This document shows, piece after piece, positions 39,396 through 48,535 of a DNA stretch of 64,000 nucleotides. The translations under genes were made by a program, and so were the position numbers. Source of the stretch: Acetothermia bacterium 64_32 (lineage in GTDB: Bacteria; Bipolaricaulota; Bipolaricaulia; Bipolaricaulales; Bipolaricaulaceae); NCBI GenBank assembly GCA_001508155.1, contig LGFI01000010.1:20762-84761 (forward strand), given 5' to 3'. Position 1 is the stretch's first letter. Every line of letters begins with the position of its first letter. The notes below the pieces were generated by a model, which worked only from the letters and a program-made list of their open reading frames with translations, ran no database searches and had not been told where the DNA came from.

Positions 39396-40246
39396 GGGTG
39401 CTTGGGGATCTCTTCCGGGACTTCCGGTTTGCGGTGAGCTTCGGGGTGCTGGTGGTGTTGGTGGGGTTGGTGGCCCTTTCCGCCTTCTCCCCCTATGACC
39501 CCACCCGGTGGCTGCAGGTGCCCAAAGACCTTCCCCCCAGCCGGGAACACCCCCTCGGCACCAACTCCAAAGGGCAAGACGTCTTCTGGCAGGCCACCTT
39601 CGCCATCCGCAACTCGCTTCTGGTCGCCCTGATAGCGGCCGTCCTATCCCGGGCCATAGCCGTCCTCATCGGGCTTGTGGCCGGCTTCCGGGGCGGGATG
39701 GCGGACCGGCTCCTCATGTTCATCACCGACAGCTTCCTGGTGATGCCGCTTTTCCTTTTCATCGTGCTTCTGGCCATGCTCCTTAAGAACAGGCTCTCCT
39801 TGACCGGCTTGGGGTTGCTCCTTGGGATCTTCGGCTGGGCGTGGGATGCCCGGGTGATCCGGTCCCAGGTCCTAAGCCTCCGGGAGCGGGGGTTCACCAA
39901 GACGGCGATCCTCTCGGGGACCAAGACCCTGCCGCTCGTTTCCAAGGAGTACATCCCGCATGTTCTGCCCATCATCTTCAGCACCCTGATAAACAACATG
40001 TCCTGGGCCATCGGGATGGAGATCACCCTGGCCATCCTGGGGCTTCTGAACATGGACATCCCCACCTTAGGGGTGATGCTCCAGTGGGCGATCAGCTACC
40101 AGGCCTTGCTCTTGGGCTACTGGTGGTGGTACCTCACCCCCACCGTCTTGGCCGTGCTCCTTTTCATAGCCCTGTATTGGCTTTCGGTGAGCATCAGCGA
40201 GTATCTGGATCCCCGTAGCCGGGTGCAGCGGGTGGGGGCAAGATGA
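39392..40246 (+). CDS. ABC transporter permease, DppC/OppC type
   Basis: 284 aa. Typical DppC features: the periplasmic HPLGTNSKGQDVFWQATFAI after the first membrane helix, the cytoplasmic RVIRSQVLSLRERGFTKTAI with the EAA loop, and four more helices. It starts at the last codon of the first permease (ATGA) and overlaps the next ATPase in the same way, so stoichiometric coupling is likely. Confidence 0.9.
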   Translation: MRVLGDLFRDFRFAVSFGVLVVLVGLVALSAFSPYDPTRWLQVPKDLPPSREHPLGTNSKGQDVFWQATFAIRNSLLVALIAAVLSRAIAVLIGLVAGFRGGMADRLLMFITDSFLVMPLFLFIVLLAMLLKNRLSLTGLGLLLGIFGWAWDARVIRSQVLSLRERGFTKTAILSGTKTLPLVSKEYIPHVLPIIFSTLINNMSWAIGMEITLAILGLLNMDIPTLGVMLQWAISYQALLLGYWWWYLTPTVLAVLLFIALYWLSVSISEYLDPRSRVQRVGAR

Positions 40247-41232
40247 CCTGGGCCCTGAAGGCGGCGGACCTCAAGGCCTACTACGTGCTCCAGATCTATG
40301 GGAAGAAGAAGGTGATCCGGGCGGTGGACGGGGTGGACCTTGTGGTGGAGGAGGGGGAGGTCTACGGGATCGCCGGGGAATCCGGCTGCGGGAAGACCAC
40401 CCTCCTCAAGGCCCTGCTCTCCGCGGTCCAACCCCCCCTCCGGCTGATGGGGGGGGAGGTCTGGTACCGGGTGGACGGCGAACCAGTGGACGTATTTGGT
40501 CTCAAGAAGGAGAGGATCAGGAAGCTCCGTTGGGAGTTCATCGCCTACGTCCCCCAGGGCTCCATGCACGTCTTGAACCCCGTGCGCAGGATCGGACATA
40601 CCTTCGAGGACTTCCTTGAAAGCCACACTGGCGCAAGGAGGCAGGGGCTGTCGCTTGCCAAGGAGCACCTGGCGGAGCTGGGCCTGCCGGCCCGGCTCCT
40701 CAAGGCCTACCCCCACCAGCTCTCAGGGGGGATGCGCCAACGGGTGACCATAGCCCTGGCCTCCGTACTCTCCCCCCGGATCCTGATCGCCGATGAGCCC
40801 ACCACCGCGCTCGATGTGGTGATGCAAAGGGCGGTGATTCAACTCCTCAAGGAGATCCAGAAAAAGCTCCATAACACGGTGGTGGTGGTCACCCACGACA
40901 TGGGGGTACACGCGAACCTGGCCGACAGGATGGGGATCATGTACGCGGGGAGGCTGGTGGAGGAGGCCCCGGTGGAGGAGCTCTTTGGATCCCCTCTTCA
41001 CCCATACACGCGGTACCTCATCGATTCCCTCCCCAGGCTGGGGGACAAATCCACCCGGGCGAGCACCCCGGGAGCCCCACCCTCCCTGGCCGAGCCGCCG
41101 CCCGGCTGTCCCTTCCACCCCCGCTGCCCGTACGCCATGGAGCCCTGCCGCAAAGAGGGGCCGGAGCCGGTGGAGGGGAAGCCCGGGCACAAGGTGGCCT
41201 GCTGGCTGAGGCGCGGTGAGGAAGATGGCTGA
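40243..41232 (+). CDS. ABC transporter ATPase, DppD/OppD type
   Basis: 329 aa. Walker [11 protein letters not shown]-loop [12 protein letters not shown], signature [15 protein letters not shown], Walker [13 protein letters not shown] and switch His in [13 protein letters not shown] are intact. The C-terminal oligopeptide-transporter extension (from about residue 270) carries cysteines in [17 protein letters not shown], which in DppD-type proteins ligate an iron-sulfur cluster. It pairs with the next ATPase. Confidence 0.93.
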   Translation: MTWALKAADLKAYYVLQIYGKKKVIRAVDGVDLVVEEGEVYGIAGESGCGKTTLLKALLSAVQPPLRLMGGEVWYRVDGEPVDVFGLKKERIRKLRWEFIAYVPQGSMHVLNPVRRIGHTFEDFLESHTGARRQGLSLAKEHLAELGLPARLLKAYPHQLSGGMRQRVTIALASVLSPRILIADEPTTALDVVMQRAVIQLLKEIQKKLHNTVVVVTHDMGVHANLADRMGIMYAGRLVEEAPVEELFGSPLHPYTRYLIDSLPRLGDKSTRASTPGAPPSLAEPPPGCPFHPRCPYAMEPCRKEGPEPVEGKPGHKVACWLRRGEEDG

Positions 41233-42232
41233 GCTGCTCCGGCTTAAGGAGGTGACCAAGGTCTTCTCCCTGGGCGGGGGCCTTGCGCGGATCAGGATCA
41301 CCGCGGTGTACAGGGTGTCGTTCTCCGTCCAGCGGGCAGAGGTATTCGGCCTGGTGGGGGAATCGGGCTGCGGGAAGACCACCACCGCCCACCTGATCCT
41401 CGGGTTCGAGGCGCCCACCTCAGGGGAGATCCTCTACCTGGGAGGGGAGGGGGGGGCGGTCCGGATCTCCCCCCAAAGGAGGGTCAAGGACATCCAAGCG
41501 GTGTTCCAAAACCCCTTTGAGACTTTCAACCCCTTGCGGCCGGTGGAGCGCTACTTCTTCGAGACCCTTAAGAACTACGGGTTGGCCAGGACAAAAAAGG
41601 AGCAGGTGGCCAGGATCGACGAGGCCCTGCGGGCGGTGGGGCTCTCCTACCGAGAGCTCTCCGACCGCTACCCCAGTGAGTTCTCCGGGGGACAGTTGCA
41701 GCGCATCTCCGTGGCCAAGGCGCTCCTCACCGCCCCCTCCCTCCTGATCGCGGACGAACCGGTCTCCATGGTGGACGCCTCCCTGCGCATGTCCATCGTC
41801 AACCTGTTCAGGAAACTCCGGGATGAGCTCGGCCTGAGCGTGATCTACATAACTCACGATCTTGCCACCGCCTATTACATCTGTGACCGGGTGGCGGTCA
41901 TGTTCCGGGGCAACATCGTGGAGCTGGGAAGGGCGGAAAAGGTGCTCCTCTCCCCCCTCCACCCCTACACCCGGCTCCTGCGGCAGTCCATCCCGGAGGC
42001 CGACCCGGCCAGACGGTGGACGGGCCGCCTAGAGCTCCAGGAGACCCAAGAAGAGGAGTACCTCCGGCGGGGGTGCAAGTTCGCCGGAAGATGCCCCCAG
42101 CGCCTGGGGCGCTGCACAGAGGAGATGCCCCCGGCCATAGAAGTCGAGGGGACAACGGTCAGGTGCTTCCTCTACAACAAGGAGGAAAACGATGTCACAG
42201 GAACTGTTCAAAAAACGAAGCATCCCTCCTGA
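41225..42232 (+). CDS. ABC transporter ATPase, DppF/OppF type
   Basis: 335 aa from the ATG at 41225 (a GTG at 41216 would add three residues). Walker [10 protein letters not shown], signature FSGGQLQRISVAKAL, Walker B LLIADEPVSMVD and YITHDLATAYYICDR are present. The C-terminal extension has GCKFAGRCPQRLGRC. Its last 13 codons run into the GH3 gene in another frame, so the natural C-terminus is slightly longer than usual. Confidence 0.92.
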   Translation: MAELLRLKEVTKVFSLGGGLARIRITAVYRVSFSVQRAEVFGLVGESGCGKTTTAHLILGFEAPTSGEILYLGGEGGAVRISPQRRVKDIQAVFQNPFETFNPLRPVERYFFETLKNYGLARTKKEQVARIDEALRAVGLSYRELSDRYPSEFSGGQLQRISVAKALLTAPSLLIADEPVSMVDASLRMSIVNLFRKLRDELGLSVIYITHDLATAYYICDRVAVMFRGNIVELGRAEKVLLSPLHPYTRLLRQSIPEADPARRWTGRLELQETQEEEYLRRGCKFAGRCPQRLGRCTEEMPPAIEVEGTTVRCFLYNKEENDVTGTVQKTKHPS

Positions 42233-44519
42233 GATGCGGGCAAGGGACCTCCTCTCCCGGATGACCCTGGAGGAGAAGCTGGCCCAGCTGGGGGCGGTCT
42301 GGGGCTATGAGCTCCTTGAGGAGGGGAGGTTTTCGCAGGAGAAGGCCAAAGAGCTCATCCCCCACGGCATCGGGAGCCTCACCCGCCCGGCGGGATCTAC
42401 CGGGCTTCAGCCGGAGGAGGTAGCGGAGTTCGTCAACCTGGTCCAAAGGTTCCTTTTGGAGGAGACGCGCCTGGGGATCCCGGCGCTTGTGCACGAGGAG
42501 TGCCTTTCGGGAGTCCTCTCCCGAAGGGCCACCCTGTTCCCTCAGCCCATCGCCCTCGCCAGTACCTGGATGCCCGAGCTCGCAAGGCAGATGGCGGAAC
42601 TCATAAGGGAGCAGATGTTGGCCCTGGGGGCAAGGGAGGGGCTGGCCCCGGTCCTGGACGTGGCCCGCGACCCAAGATGGGGGAGGGTGGAGGAGACCTT
42701 CGGGGAGGATCCGTACCTCGTGGCAGCCATGGGGGCTGCCTACGTAGAGGGGCTGCAAGGGGACGACCCCCGGGAAGGGGTTGCAGCCACCCTCAAACAC
42801 TTCGCCGGCTACGGGGCCTCAGAGGGCGGCCTCAACTGCGCCCCGGCCCACCTCCCCGAGCGGGAGCTGAGGGAAGTTTACCTCTTCCCCTTCGAGTGTG
42901 CGATCGGCGAAGCCGGGGCCCTGGCGGTGATGCACTCCTACGGGGAGCTGGATGGGGTGCCATGCGCCGCCTCCCGGTGGCTGCTCACCTCGGTCCTGCG
43001 CGGGGAGTGGGGTTTTTCAGGGATCACCGTGTCCGATTACTTCGGGATAGAGATGCTCCACTCCTACCATCGCTTGGCCCGCGACAAGGCCGAGGCCGCC
43101 AGGCTCGCCCTGGAGGCCGGGGTGGACCTGGAGCTTCCCCGGACAAACTGCTACGGCCAACCACTGAAGAAGGCGGTGGAGGGGGGGTTGGTCCCCGAGG
43201 CCCTGATCGATCGGGCAGTCCTGCGCGTCCTGCACCTCAAGTTCTCCCTGGGGCTCTTCGAGGCCCCTTATGTGGACCTAAAGCTGACCAGAAAGGTCTT
43301 CTCCACCGCCGACCGCGCCAAAGGGAGGGATTTGGCCAAACTGATTAGCCAGAAATCCGTTGTTCTTCTTAAAAACGAAGGTTTACTCCCCCTCAAGCAG
43401 GACATCTCATCTATAGCCGTTATCGGCCCGCATGCCGATGCCCCTCGAAATTACCTGGGAGACTACCATTTCCCCGCCCATGGGGAAGGGCAGTTGGAGG
43501 GGGTGGAGGAGGCCCTGGAGGAGCTGGGGATCACCACCTTGCTTGGGGCGGTGCGATCGCGGGTGTCGGCCGGAACGCGGGTTTTGTATGCCCGGGGCTG
43601 TGATGTCCTGGGAGGAGATAAGGGCGGGATTTCCGAGGCGGTAAGGGTAGCGCGGGAGGCGGAAGTGGTGGTGATAGCGGTGGGCGACCGGTCGGGGCTT
43701 GGTCAAAACTCCTCCTCGGGGGAATCCCGGGACGTGGCTGGCCTGCGGCTCCCCGGGGTCGAGGAGCTGGTGAAGGCGGTGGCCGAAACCGGGACCCCGG
43801 TGGTGCTGGTGCTCTTTTGTGGCCGCCCGTATCTCCTCACCCCCCTGGTGGAAAAGGTGAAGGCGGCCCTTGTGGCCTGGCTTCCGGGGGAGGCAGGCGG
43901 GGAGGCCGTCTGTGAGGTGCTCTTTGGGGACAAGGCCCCCGGGGGGAAGCTCCCGATGAGCTTCCCCAAAAGCACCGGCCAGCTCCCCCTCTTCTACGCC
44001 CGCAAGCCCTCCGGCGGCCGCTCCTATCCCTGGGGGGGCTACGTGGACGAGTCCCCCGACCCCCTGTTTCCCTTCGGCCACGGCCTCTCCTACACCCAGT
44101 TCTCCTACCACGACCTCAGGATAGAGCCGGGGGAGGTCCCCACCGATGGGACCGCTCGCGTATCGTTGAAAATCGAGAACTGCGGGCACAGGGAAGGGGA
44201 GGAGGTGGCGCAGCTTTACATCTCCCGGGCCTGGGGGAGCGTAACCCGACCGGTGAAGGAGCTCAGGGGCTTCCTCCGCCTTTCCCTGAGGCCGGGGGAG
44301 GAAAAGCAGGTAACATTCGAAATCCCCGTGGACGTCCTTGCCTACTGGGATCGGGAGATGAACCTGGTGGTGGAGCCCGGGGACTACCAGGTGATGGTGG
44401 GGGGTTCCTCCGCTGACATCCGGCTTTCCGGGGTTTTAAGGGTGGTCGGGGAAAGGAGGCCGGTGGGCGGGCGGCGCAGGTGCCTTTCGCGGGCCAAGGA
44501 AGGAGGGCCAGAGCCATGA
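42192..44519 (+). CDS. Glycoside hydrolase family 3 (probable beta-xylosidase/beta-glucosidase), cytoplasmic
   Basis: 775 aa with no signal peptide. The (alpha/beta)8 domain holds TLKHFAGYGASEGG and the nucleophile Asp in GFSGITVSDYFGIEML. The alpha/beta sandwich domain (from about 390) carries QNSSSGESRDVAGLRLPG, whose Glu is the likely acid/base. A fibronectin III-like domain closes the protein (about 640-750). The SDY form and the neighbouring xylose genes favour cleavage of xylo-oligosaccharides after import; beta-glucosidase activity cannot be excluded. GGAGG lies seven bases before the ATG. Confidence 0.9.
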   Translation: MSQELFKKRSIPPEMRARDLLSRMTLEEKLAQLGAVWGYELLEEGRFSQEKAKELIPHGIGSLTRPAGSTGLQPEEVAEFVNLVQRFLLEETRLGIPALVHEECLSGVLSRRATLFPQPIALASTWMPELARQMAELIREQMLALGAREGLAPVLDVARDPRWGRVEETFGEDPYLVAAMGAAYVEGLQGDDPREGVAATLKHFAGYGASEGGLNCAPAHLPERELREVYLFPFECAIGEAGALAVMHSYGELDGVPCAASRWLLTSVLRGEWGFSGITVSDYFGIEMLHSYHRLARDKAEAARLALEAGVDLELPRTNCYGQPLKKAVEGGLVPEALIDRAVLRVLHLKFSLGLFEAPYVDLKLTRKVFSTADRAKGRDLAKLISQKSVVLLKNEGLLPLKQDISSIAVIGPHADAPRNYLGDYHFPAHGEGQLEGVEEALEELGITTLLGAVRSRVSAGTRVLYARGCDVLGGDKGGISEAVRVAREAEVVVIAVGDRSGLGQNSSSGESRDVAGLRLPGVEELVKAVAETGTPVVLVLFCGRPYLLTPLVEKVKAALVAWLPGEAGGEAVCEVLFGDKAPGGKLPMSFPKSTGQLPLFYARKPSGGRSYPWGGYVDESPDPLFPFGHGLSYTQFSYHDLRIEPGEVPTDGTARVSLKIENCGHREGEEVAQLYISRAWGSVTRPVKELRGFLRLSLRPGEEKQVTFEIPVDVLAYWDREMNLVVEPGDYQVMVGGSSADIRLSGVLRVVGERRPVGGRRRCLSRAKEGGPEP

Positions 44520-45340
44520 AGATCGAGCTTGAAGCCATACCCAGGTCGCAGAAGGTGGTGCACGCCATCGTCCAGCGCATCCGGGAGGCGATGGAAAGGG
44601 GGGAGCTGCGCCGGGGGGATCGGCTGCCCTCGGAGCAGGAGTTGTGTAAGGCCCTCGGCGCCTCCCGGGTGGCGGTACGGGAGGCCATGAAGATCCTGGA
44701 GGCCCTGGGGGTGGTGGAGATCCGACAGGGAAGCGGCACCTACATCCCCGAGGTCCCCAAGCCCTCCATCATCGACCCCATGCAGTTCTTCCTCTACCTG
44801 GGCGACGCGGACCCCGAACACGTAAAAGAGCTGCGCTTCATGGTGGAGCTCGGTTTCTCCCGCATCGCCCAGCGCAAGATCACAGACCAGGAGCTGGAAA
44901 GGCTTGAGGAGAACCTTAGGGAACTCAAGGCGGCCTTCGAGAAGGGAGAGGTCACCGTAGAGCTCGACCTCGAGTTCCATCACCTGATCCTGGAGGCCAC
45001 GAGGAACCCCCTTATAGTGCAGCTGGGGAAGTCGATCCTGAACCTCTTCCACGATTCCATCGAGGCGGGGGTGCGGGAGCACCCCGAGGCCGCCGTCCAG
45101 CACCACACCCTAATCCTCCAGGCCATGAAAAGCCGCGACTCCCAAAAACTGGAGGAAGCTTTACTTGAGAGCTACCGCTACTGGCAAGAGCACCTCAGGC
45201 CCAAGGTGCCCCCTCGGGGGGGAAGGAGGAGGGATGAAAAGGCTAAAAAACAGCGTGGGGATTTGGGCCTTCGGGCCGAACGCCACCCGCTTTGTGCCCG
45301 AGGGCTACCACCCCGAGGCCAAGAAGGAGTCCATGGTTGA
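44516..45340 (+). CDS. GntR-family transcriptional regulator, FadR/FCD subfamily
   Basis: 274 aa. The N-terminal winged helix (about 5-75) shows GDRLPSEQELCKALGASRVAVREAMKILEALGVVEIRQGSGTY in overlapping pieces; the FCD ligand domain (about 90-225) has ELRFMVELGF, DLEFHHLILEAT and HHTLILQAM with the metal-binding histidines. ATG overlaps the GH3 stop. The last roughly 35 residues are Arg-rich and lie entirely within the next gene in another frame, so the original stop was probably lost. It is the likely regulator of this cluster and may sense a sugar or sugar acid. Confidence 0.9.
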   Translation: MKIELEAIPRSQKVVHAIVQRIREAMERGELRRGDRLPSEQELCKALGASRVAVREAMKILEALGVVEIRQGSGTYIPEVPKPSIIDPMQFFLYLGDADPEHVKELRFMVELGFSRIAQRKITDQELERLEENLRELKAAFEKGEVTVELDLEFHHLILEATRNPLIVQLGKSILNLFHDSIEAGVREHPEAAVQHHTLILQAMKSRDSQKLEEALLESYRYWQEHLRPKVPPRGGRRRDEKAKKQRGDLGLRAERHPLCARGLPPRGQEGVHG

Positions 45341-46295
45341 GCGGACCAAAAGGGCGGCCGAGGGCCTCGGGGACCTTGTGGACGGCTTCGAGTACCACTA
45401 CCCAAGCGAGCTCAACGAGGAAAACGTCGAGGAGATCAAGAAGGCCCTGGGGGATAAGGACATCTACATCCTGGCCCTAGGAACCTTCAGCGATCCCAAA
45501 TTCAAGCTCGGTGCTTTCATCAACCCTGACTCCAAGTTGAGAGAGGAGAACCTTAAGATCACAAAAAGGGGGATAGACCTTGCGGCGGAGCTCGGGGCGA
45601 AGTTCATAATTTGGCCCGGGGGCGAGGGGTACAACTACAACTTCCAGGTGGACTACGTTCAGGTCTGGGAATGGTTCATCGAGGGGATAGCCGCGGCCGC
45701 CGAGCACGCCGCCTCAAAAGGGGTAACGCTCCTTTTGGAGCACAAGAACTCCGAGCCGGCCATGAACATCCTCATGCGAAATATCGGGATGACCCTCTAT
45801 GTGATCCACAAGCTCCGGGAGTTGGGGGTGGATGCGAGGAGCGTGAAGGTGAACATGGACTGGCAGCATCTTATAATGAACGGGGAGAACCTGGCAGAGT
45901 ACGCGGCGCTCCTCGCCCACGAAGGGCTTTTAGGACATCACCACGCAAACTCCGGTTGGGGCACCTTCGACGACGACAACATCACCGGGGCCTCTTTCTT
46001 CATGCAGACCCTGGAGCTGGCCAAGATCCTCCAACAGGTGGGCTATGGAGAAAACGGGGAGCGGATCGGTTTCGACCTCTTCCCCTACACCGAGGACCAG
46101 GTACAGGCGGTGAGGCGGGCGATCCTCCAGTGGGAGTTCATCTGGGATCTCGCCGTGAGGATCGACGATGCGGCCTTGGAGGAGGCGTGGGGGAGGAAGG
46201 ACGCGGTGCGGGGCCAGGAGCTAGTTTACGAGGCGCTCGGCCTTGACCGCACCTACATCCAGCGGGTCTTGGGGGAACGGCGTGAGCACTGGTAG
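45234..46295 (+). CDS. Short XylA-like TIM-barrel sugar isomerase (probable D-xylose isomerase)
   Basis: 353 aa from the ATG at 45234 with GGAGGAGG upstream. AP-endonuclease-2/xylose-isomerase fold. Candidate metal ligands and landmarks: WPGGEGYNYNF (compare WGGREGY of XylA), LLEHKNSEP (compare IEPKPxEP), NMDWQHL, HHANSGWGTFDDDN and FDLFPYTED. It is about 85 residues shorter than classical XylA. With xylulokinase downstream and no other isomerase present, conversion of D-xylose to D-xylulose is the natural reading, but another aldose is possible. Confidence 0.72.
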   Translation: MKRLKNSVGIWAFGPNATRFVPEGYHPEAKKESMVERTKRAAEGLGDLVDGFEYHYPSELNEENVEEIKKALGDKDIYILALGTFSDPKFKLGAFINPDSKLREENLKITKRGIDLAAELGAKFIIWPGGEGYNYNFQVDYVQVWEWFIEGIAAAAEHAASKGVTLLLEHKNSEPAMNILMRNIGMTLYVIHKLRELGVDARSVKVNMDWQHLIMNGENLAEYAALLAHEGLLGHHHANSGWGTFDDDNITGASFFMQTLELAKILQQVGYGENGERIGFDLFPYTEDQVQAVRRAILQWEFIWDLAVRIDDAALEEAWGRKDAVRGQELVYEALGLDRTYIQRVLGERREHW

Positions 46296-47262
46296 GGAGG
46301 GGCTGGCGTTCCTCAAGCGGTTGGTTGTGGAGAGGACCGCCACCGGGGTCCTCTTGGTCCTTTTGGCCATCATCCTGGTCACCGGCATCGTCAACCCCAG
46401 GTTCTTCTCCGGCTATAACCTCCAGACCCTGAGCCGGCAGGTGGTGATCTTCGGGCTTCTTTCGATCGGGGAGACCTTCGTGATCGTGACCGGTGGTATT
46501 GACCTATCCCTCGGTTCCCTCACCGCCCTGCTCAACGTGTTGGCCGCCTGGTTCATGACCCATGGGTTTGGGGTGGCGGGGGCGGTGCTGGCCACGCTTG
46601 CCATTGCGGCTTGTTTTGGGATGTGGCACGGCTTTTTCGTGACCAAGCTAAAGGTGCCGGCGTTCATCATCACCCTGGGCACCTTCGCCGCCGCAAAGGG
46701 GCTGGCGGCGGTCATCACCCGGGGCTGGCCGATCAGCGGCCTTCCCGCGGGCTTCTCCAACCTGTGGGAGGGGATGGTGGCCAAGGTGATCCCGATCCCC
46801 GTGGTCCTGTTTCTCCTGGTGGCGCTTCTTGCCCATTTCGTCCTGGGCTACACCGTATGGGGGCAGCATCTGTACGCGGTGGGTGGGAACCTGGAGGCCG
46901 CCCGCCGGTTCGGCATCCGGATCAACCGGGTGCGCATGGCCGCCTATGTCGTCAGCGCCCTGTCCGCCGGGGTGGTGGCCCTTTTGATCGCCGCCCGCCT
47001 CAACCAGGGGAACCCCACCGTGGGCACCTTCTACGAGATGTACGCCATAGCCGGGGTGGTCATCGGCGGGGCGAGCCTGTTCGGCGGGGAGGGCTCGGTG
47101 ATCGGGGGGATCCTGGGGGCATCCATCATAAGCGTCCTCTGGAATGCGCTTGTGCTCCTGCGGGTCTCCTCTTACTGGCACGAGGTCACAGTGGGGGCAA
47201 TCATCGTGGTGGCCGTCACGGTGGACGTGCTGCGCCGATTAAGGGGGCAGACTGTCCCCTGA
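46282..47262 (+). CDS. ABC transporter permease, ribose/xylose type (RbsC/XylH family)
   Basis: 326 aa from a GTG at 46282 overlapping the isomerase end, with GGGGGAA upstream. About nine membrane helices. Family motifs GETFVIVTGGIDLSLGSLTA, VPAFIITLGTFAAAKGLA and EMYAIAGVVIGGASLFGGEG are clear. It imports a monosaccharide with the next two gene products. The open frame upstream to 46243 belongs to the isomerase region. Confidence 0.93.
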   Translation: MSTGREGLAFLKRLVVERTATGVLLVLLAIILVTGIVNPRFFSGYNLQTLSRQVVIFGLLSIGETFVIVTGGIDLSLGSLTALLNVLAAWFMTHGFGVAGAVLATLAIAACFGMWHGFFVTKLKVPAFIITLGTFAAAKGLAAVITRGWPISGLPAGFSNLWEGMVAKVIPIPVVLFLLVALLAHFVLGYTVWGQHLYAVGGNLEAARRFGIRINRVRMAAYVVSALSAGVVALLIAARLNQGNPTVGTFYEMYAIAGVVIGGASLFGGEGSVIGGILGASIISVLWNALVLLRVSSYWHEVTVGAIIVVAVTVDVLRRLRGQTVP

Positions 47263-47342
47263 ACCTTTCAAAGGGGGTGAGAGCAGGGGTTGAAAAAGAT
47301 CTTGAAACCGTCAAGAAAAAATCTCAGGAGGTGAAGCGCGCA

Positions 47343-48479
47343 ATGCGTATGAAGACCGTGTTGCTAGGTTTGTTTCTGGTAGTTGGTCTTGTGGGAGGTG
47401 GCCTTGCGGCCGAGCCCGTTCAGATCGGGGTGCTGGGCAAATGCATCCATCCTTACTGGGATGTGGTCAGGATCGGGGTGGAGGCTGCCAACGCCGAGTT
47501 CCCGGATGTGCAGGCCACCTTCTGGGTGCCCCAGATAGAGGACATCCCGGCCCAGATAAGCACTGTGGAGGCGTGGATTGCCGCCGGGTATGACGCCTTG
47601 TCTTTGGCCCCCTCCGACCCCCAGGCGATGGCCTCGGTGATAAAGCGGGCGCTGGAGGTCGGCATTCCGGTGATCACCCATGACACGGACGCCCCGGACA
47701 CCGGCCGGTACTTCTATCTGGGGACTGGGAACTACGCCTTCGGCCGCGCCGCCGGGGAGGCGATGCTCAAGCTCTTGGGAGGCCCCGAGGCAGCAAAGGG
47801 GAAGAAGGTGATCATCATCACCGGGTCCCTGACCGCCCTCAACTCCCTGGAGCGGATGCAGGGCTTCCGGGACGTGGTGGAGCCGGCTGGCGTCGAGGTG
47901 CTCGAGGTCCTGAACGACCGTGAGGACGTGTCTACCGCTGTGAGCCTGGTGGAGGCCGCCATCTCCGCCTATCCCGAGCTAGCGGGGATCTACGGCGTGT
48001 ATGCTGCCAGCACCACCGGCCTGGCCAGGGCGCTGGAGACCGCCGGCAAGACGGACCAGATCATCGGGGTGGGCGTCGACACCATCAAGGAGCACCTCCA
48101 GTTCCTGGAGAAGGGGTCCCTGGACGCGGTGATCGGCCAGCGCCAGTACTACATGGGCTACCACAGCGTGACGCTCCTGAGGATCGCCGTCAAAGACGGC
48201 GTCGAGACGCTCATAGCTGCCCTTGCTACGACCGGGGCCCTCCAGGCACAGGGCCTTGATAAGGCAACCGTTTTGAACTACCTGACCCCGGTGTTCCCCA
48301 AGGAGGTTGTGGAAACCATCGGCCTCTTGCTCGACACGGGCGCCGTGGTCCGCGTGGGCCAGGCCCCCGATGGGGCCATGTTCCTGGACACCGGCTCCGA
48401 CATCGTCACCCGGGACAACCTAGAGGAGATGCTCCGGACCTGGGAGGAGATGGGCCTGCCCATGGAGCTATTCCGGTGA
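47343..48479 (+). CDS. ABC transporter sugar-binding protein, RbsB/XylF type
   Basis: 378 aa from the ATG at 47343 with AGGAGGTGAA nine bases upstream. A signal peptide (about 1-23, ending GGGLAA) is followed by a periplasmic-binding-protein fold (Peripla_BP_4): IGVLGKCIHPYWDVVRIGVE, ALSLAPSDPQAMASVI, THDTDAP and VIGQRQYYMGYHSVT. It probably binds xylose or a related pentose. Unlike the usual order, permease precedes binding protein and ATPase follows it. Confidence 0.93.
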   Translation: MRMKTVLLGLFLVVGLVGGGLAAEPVQIGVLGKCIHPYWDVVRIGVEAANAEFPDVQATFWVPQIEDIPAQISTVEAWIAAGYDALSLAPSDPQAMASVIKRALEVGIPVITHDTDAPDTGRYFYLGTGNYAFGRAAGEAMLKLLGGPEAAKGKKVIIITGSLTALNSLERMQGFRDVVEPAGVEVLEVLNDREDVSTAVSLVEAAISAYPELAGIYGVYAASTTGLARALETAGKTDQIIGVGVDTIKEHLQFLEKGSLDAVIGQRQYYMGYHSVTLLRIAVKDGVETLIAALATTGALQAQGLDKATVLNYLTPVFPKEVVETIGLLLDTGAVVRVGQAPDGAMFLDTGSDIVTRDNLEEMLRTWEEMGLPMELFR

Positions 48480-48495
48480 TGGAAGGCCAAAAGGT

Positions 48496-48521
48496 GGGGC
48501 CTTGGGGAAACCCAAGGCCCC
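48496..48521 (+). terminator. 11-bp hairpin with GAAA loop after the second binding-protein gene
   Basis: GGGGCCTTGGG, GAAA, CCCAAGGCCCC: a perfect stem capped by a GNRA tetraloop, no T run after it. As with the first binding-protein gene, it probably stabilises or partly terminates the upstream message. The -35 box of a separate promoter lies within it. Confidence 0.7.
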
Positions 48522-48529
48522 ACTATACT
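48502..48529 (+). promoter_or_regulatory. Promoter candidate giving a leaderless ATPase mRNA
   Basis: TTGGGG (48502-48507), 16 bases, TATACT (48524-48529). The ATG at 48536 is six bases after the -10 box and has no Shine-Dalgarno. Transcription would therefore begin at the start codon. The promoter overlaps the hairpin arm, so read-through transcription and local initiation could interfere with each other. Confidence 0.45.
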
Positions 48530-48535
48530 TAAACT

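Noticed and set aside
47297..47320. Terminator before the second binding-protein gene (CTTGA-N5-TCAAG followed by A's)
   Set aside because: Only a five-base stem, and the following run is A rather than T on the coding strand. It lies within an operon just before a strong ribosome-binding site.
46611..47342. Long extension of the open frame ahead of the second sugar-binding protein
   Set aside because: The extension overlaps the permease gene in another frame and lacks family features. The signal peptide and AGGAGG place the true start at 47343.
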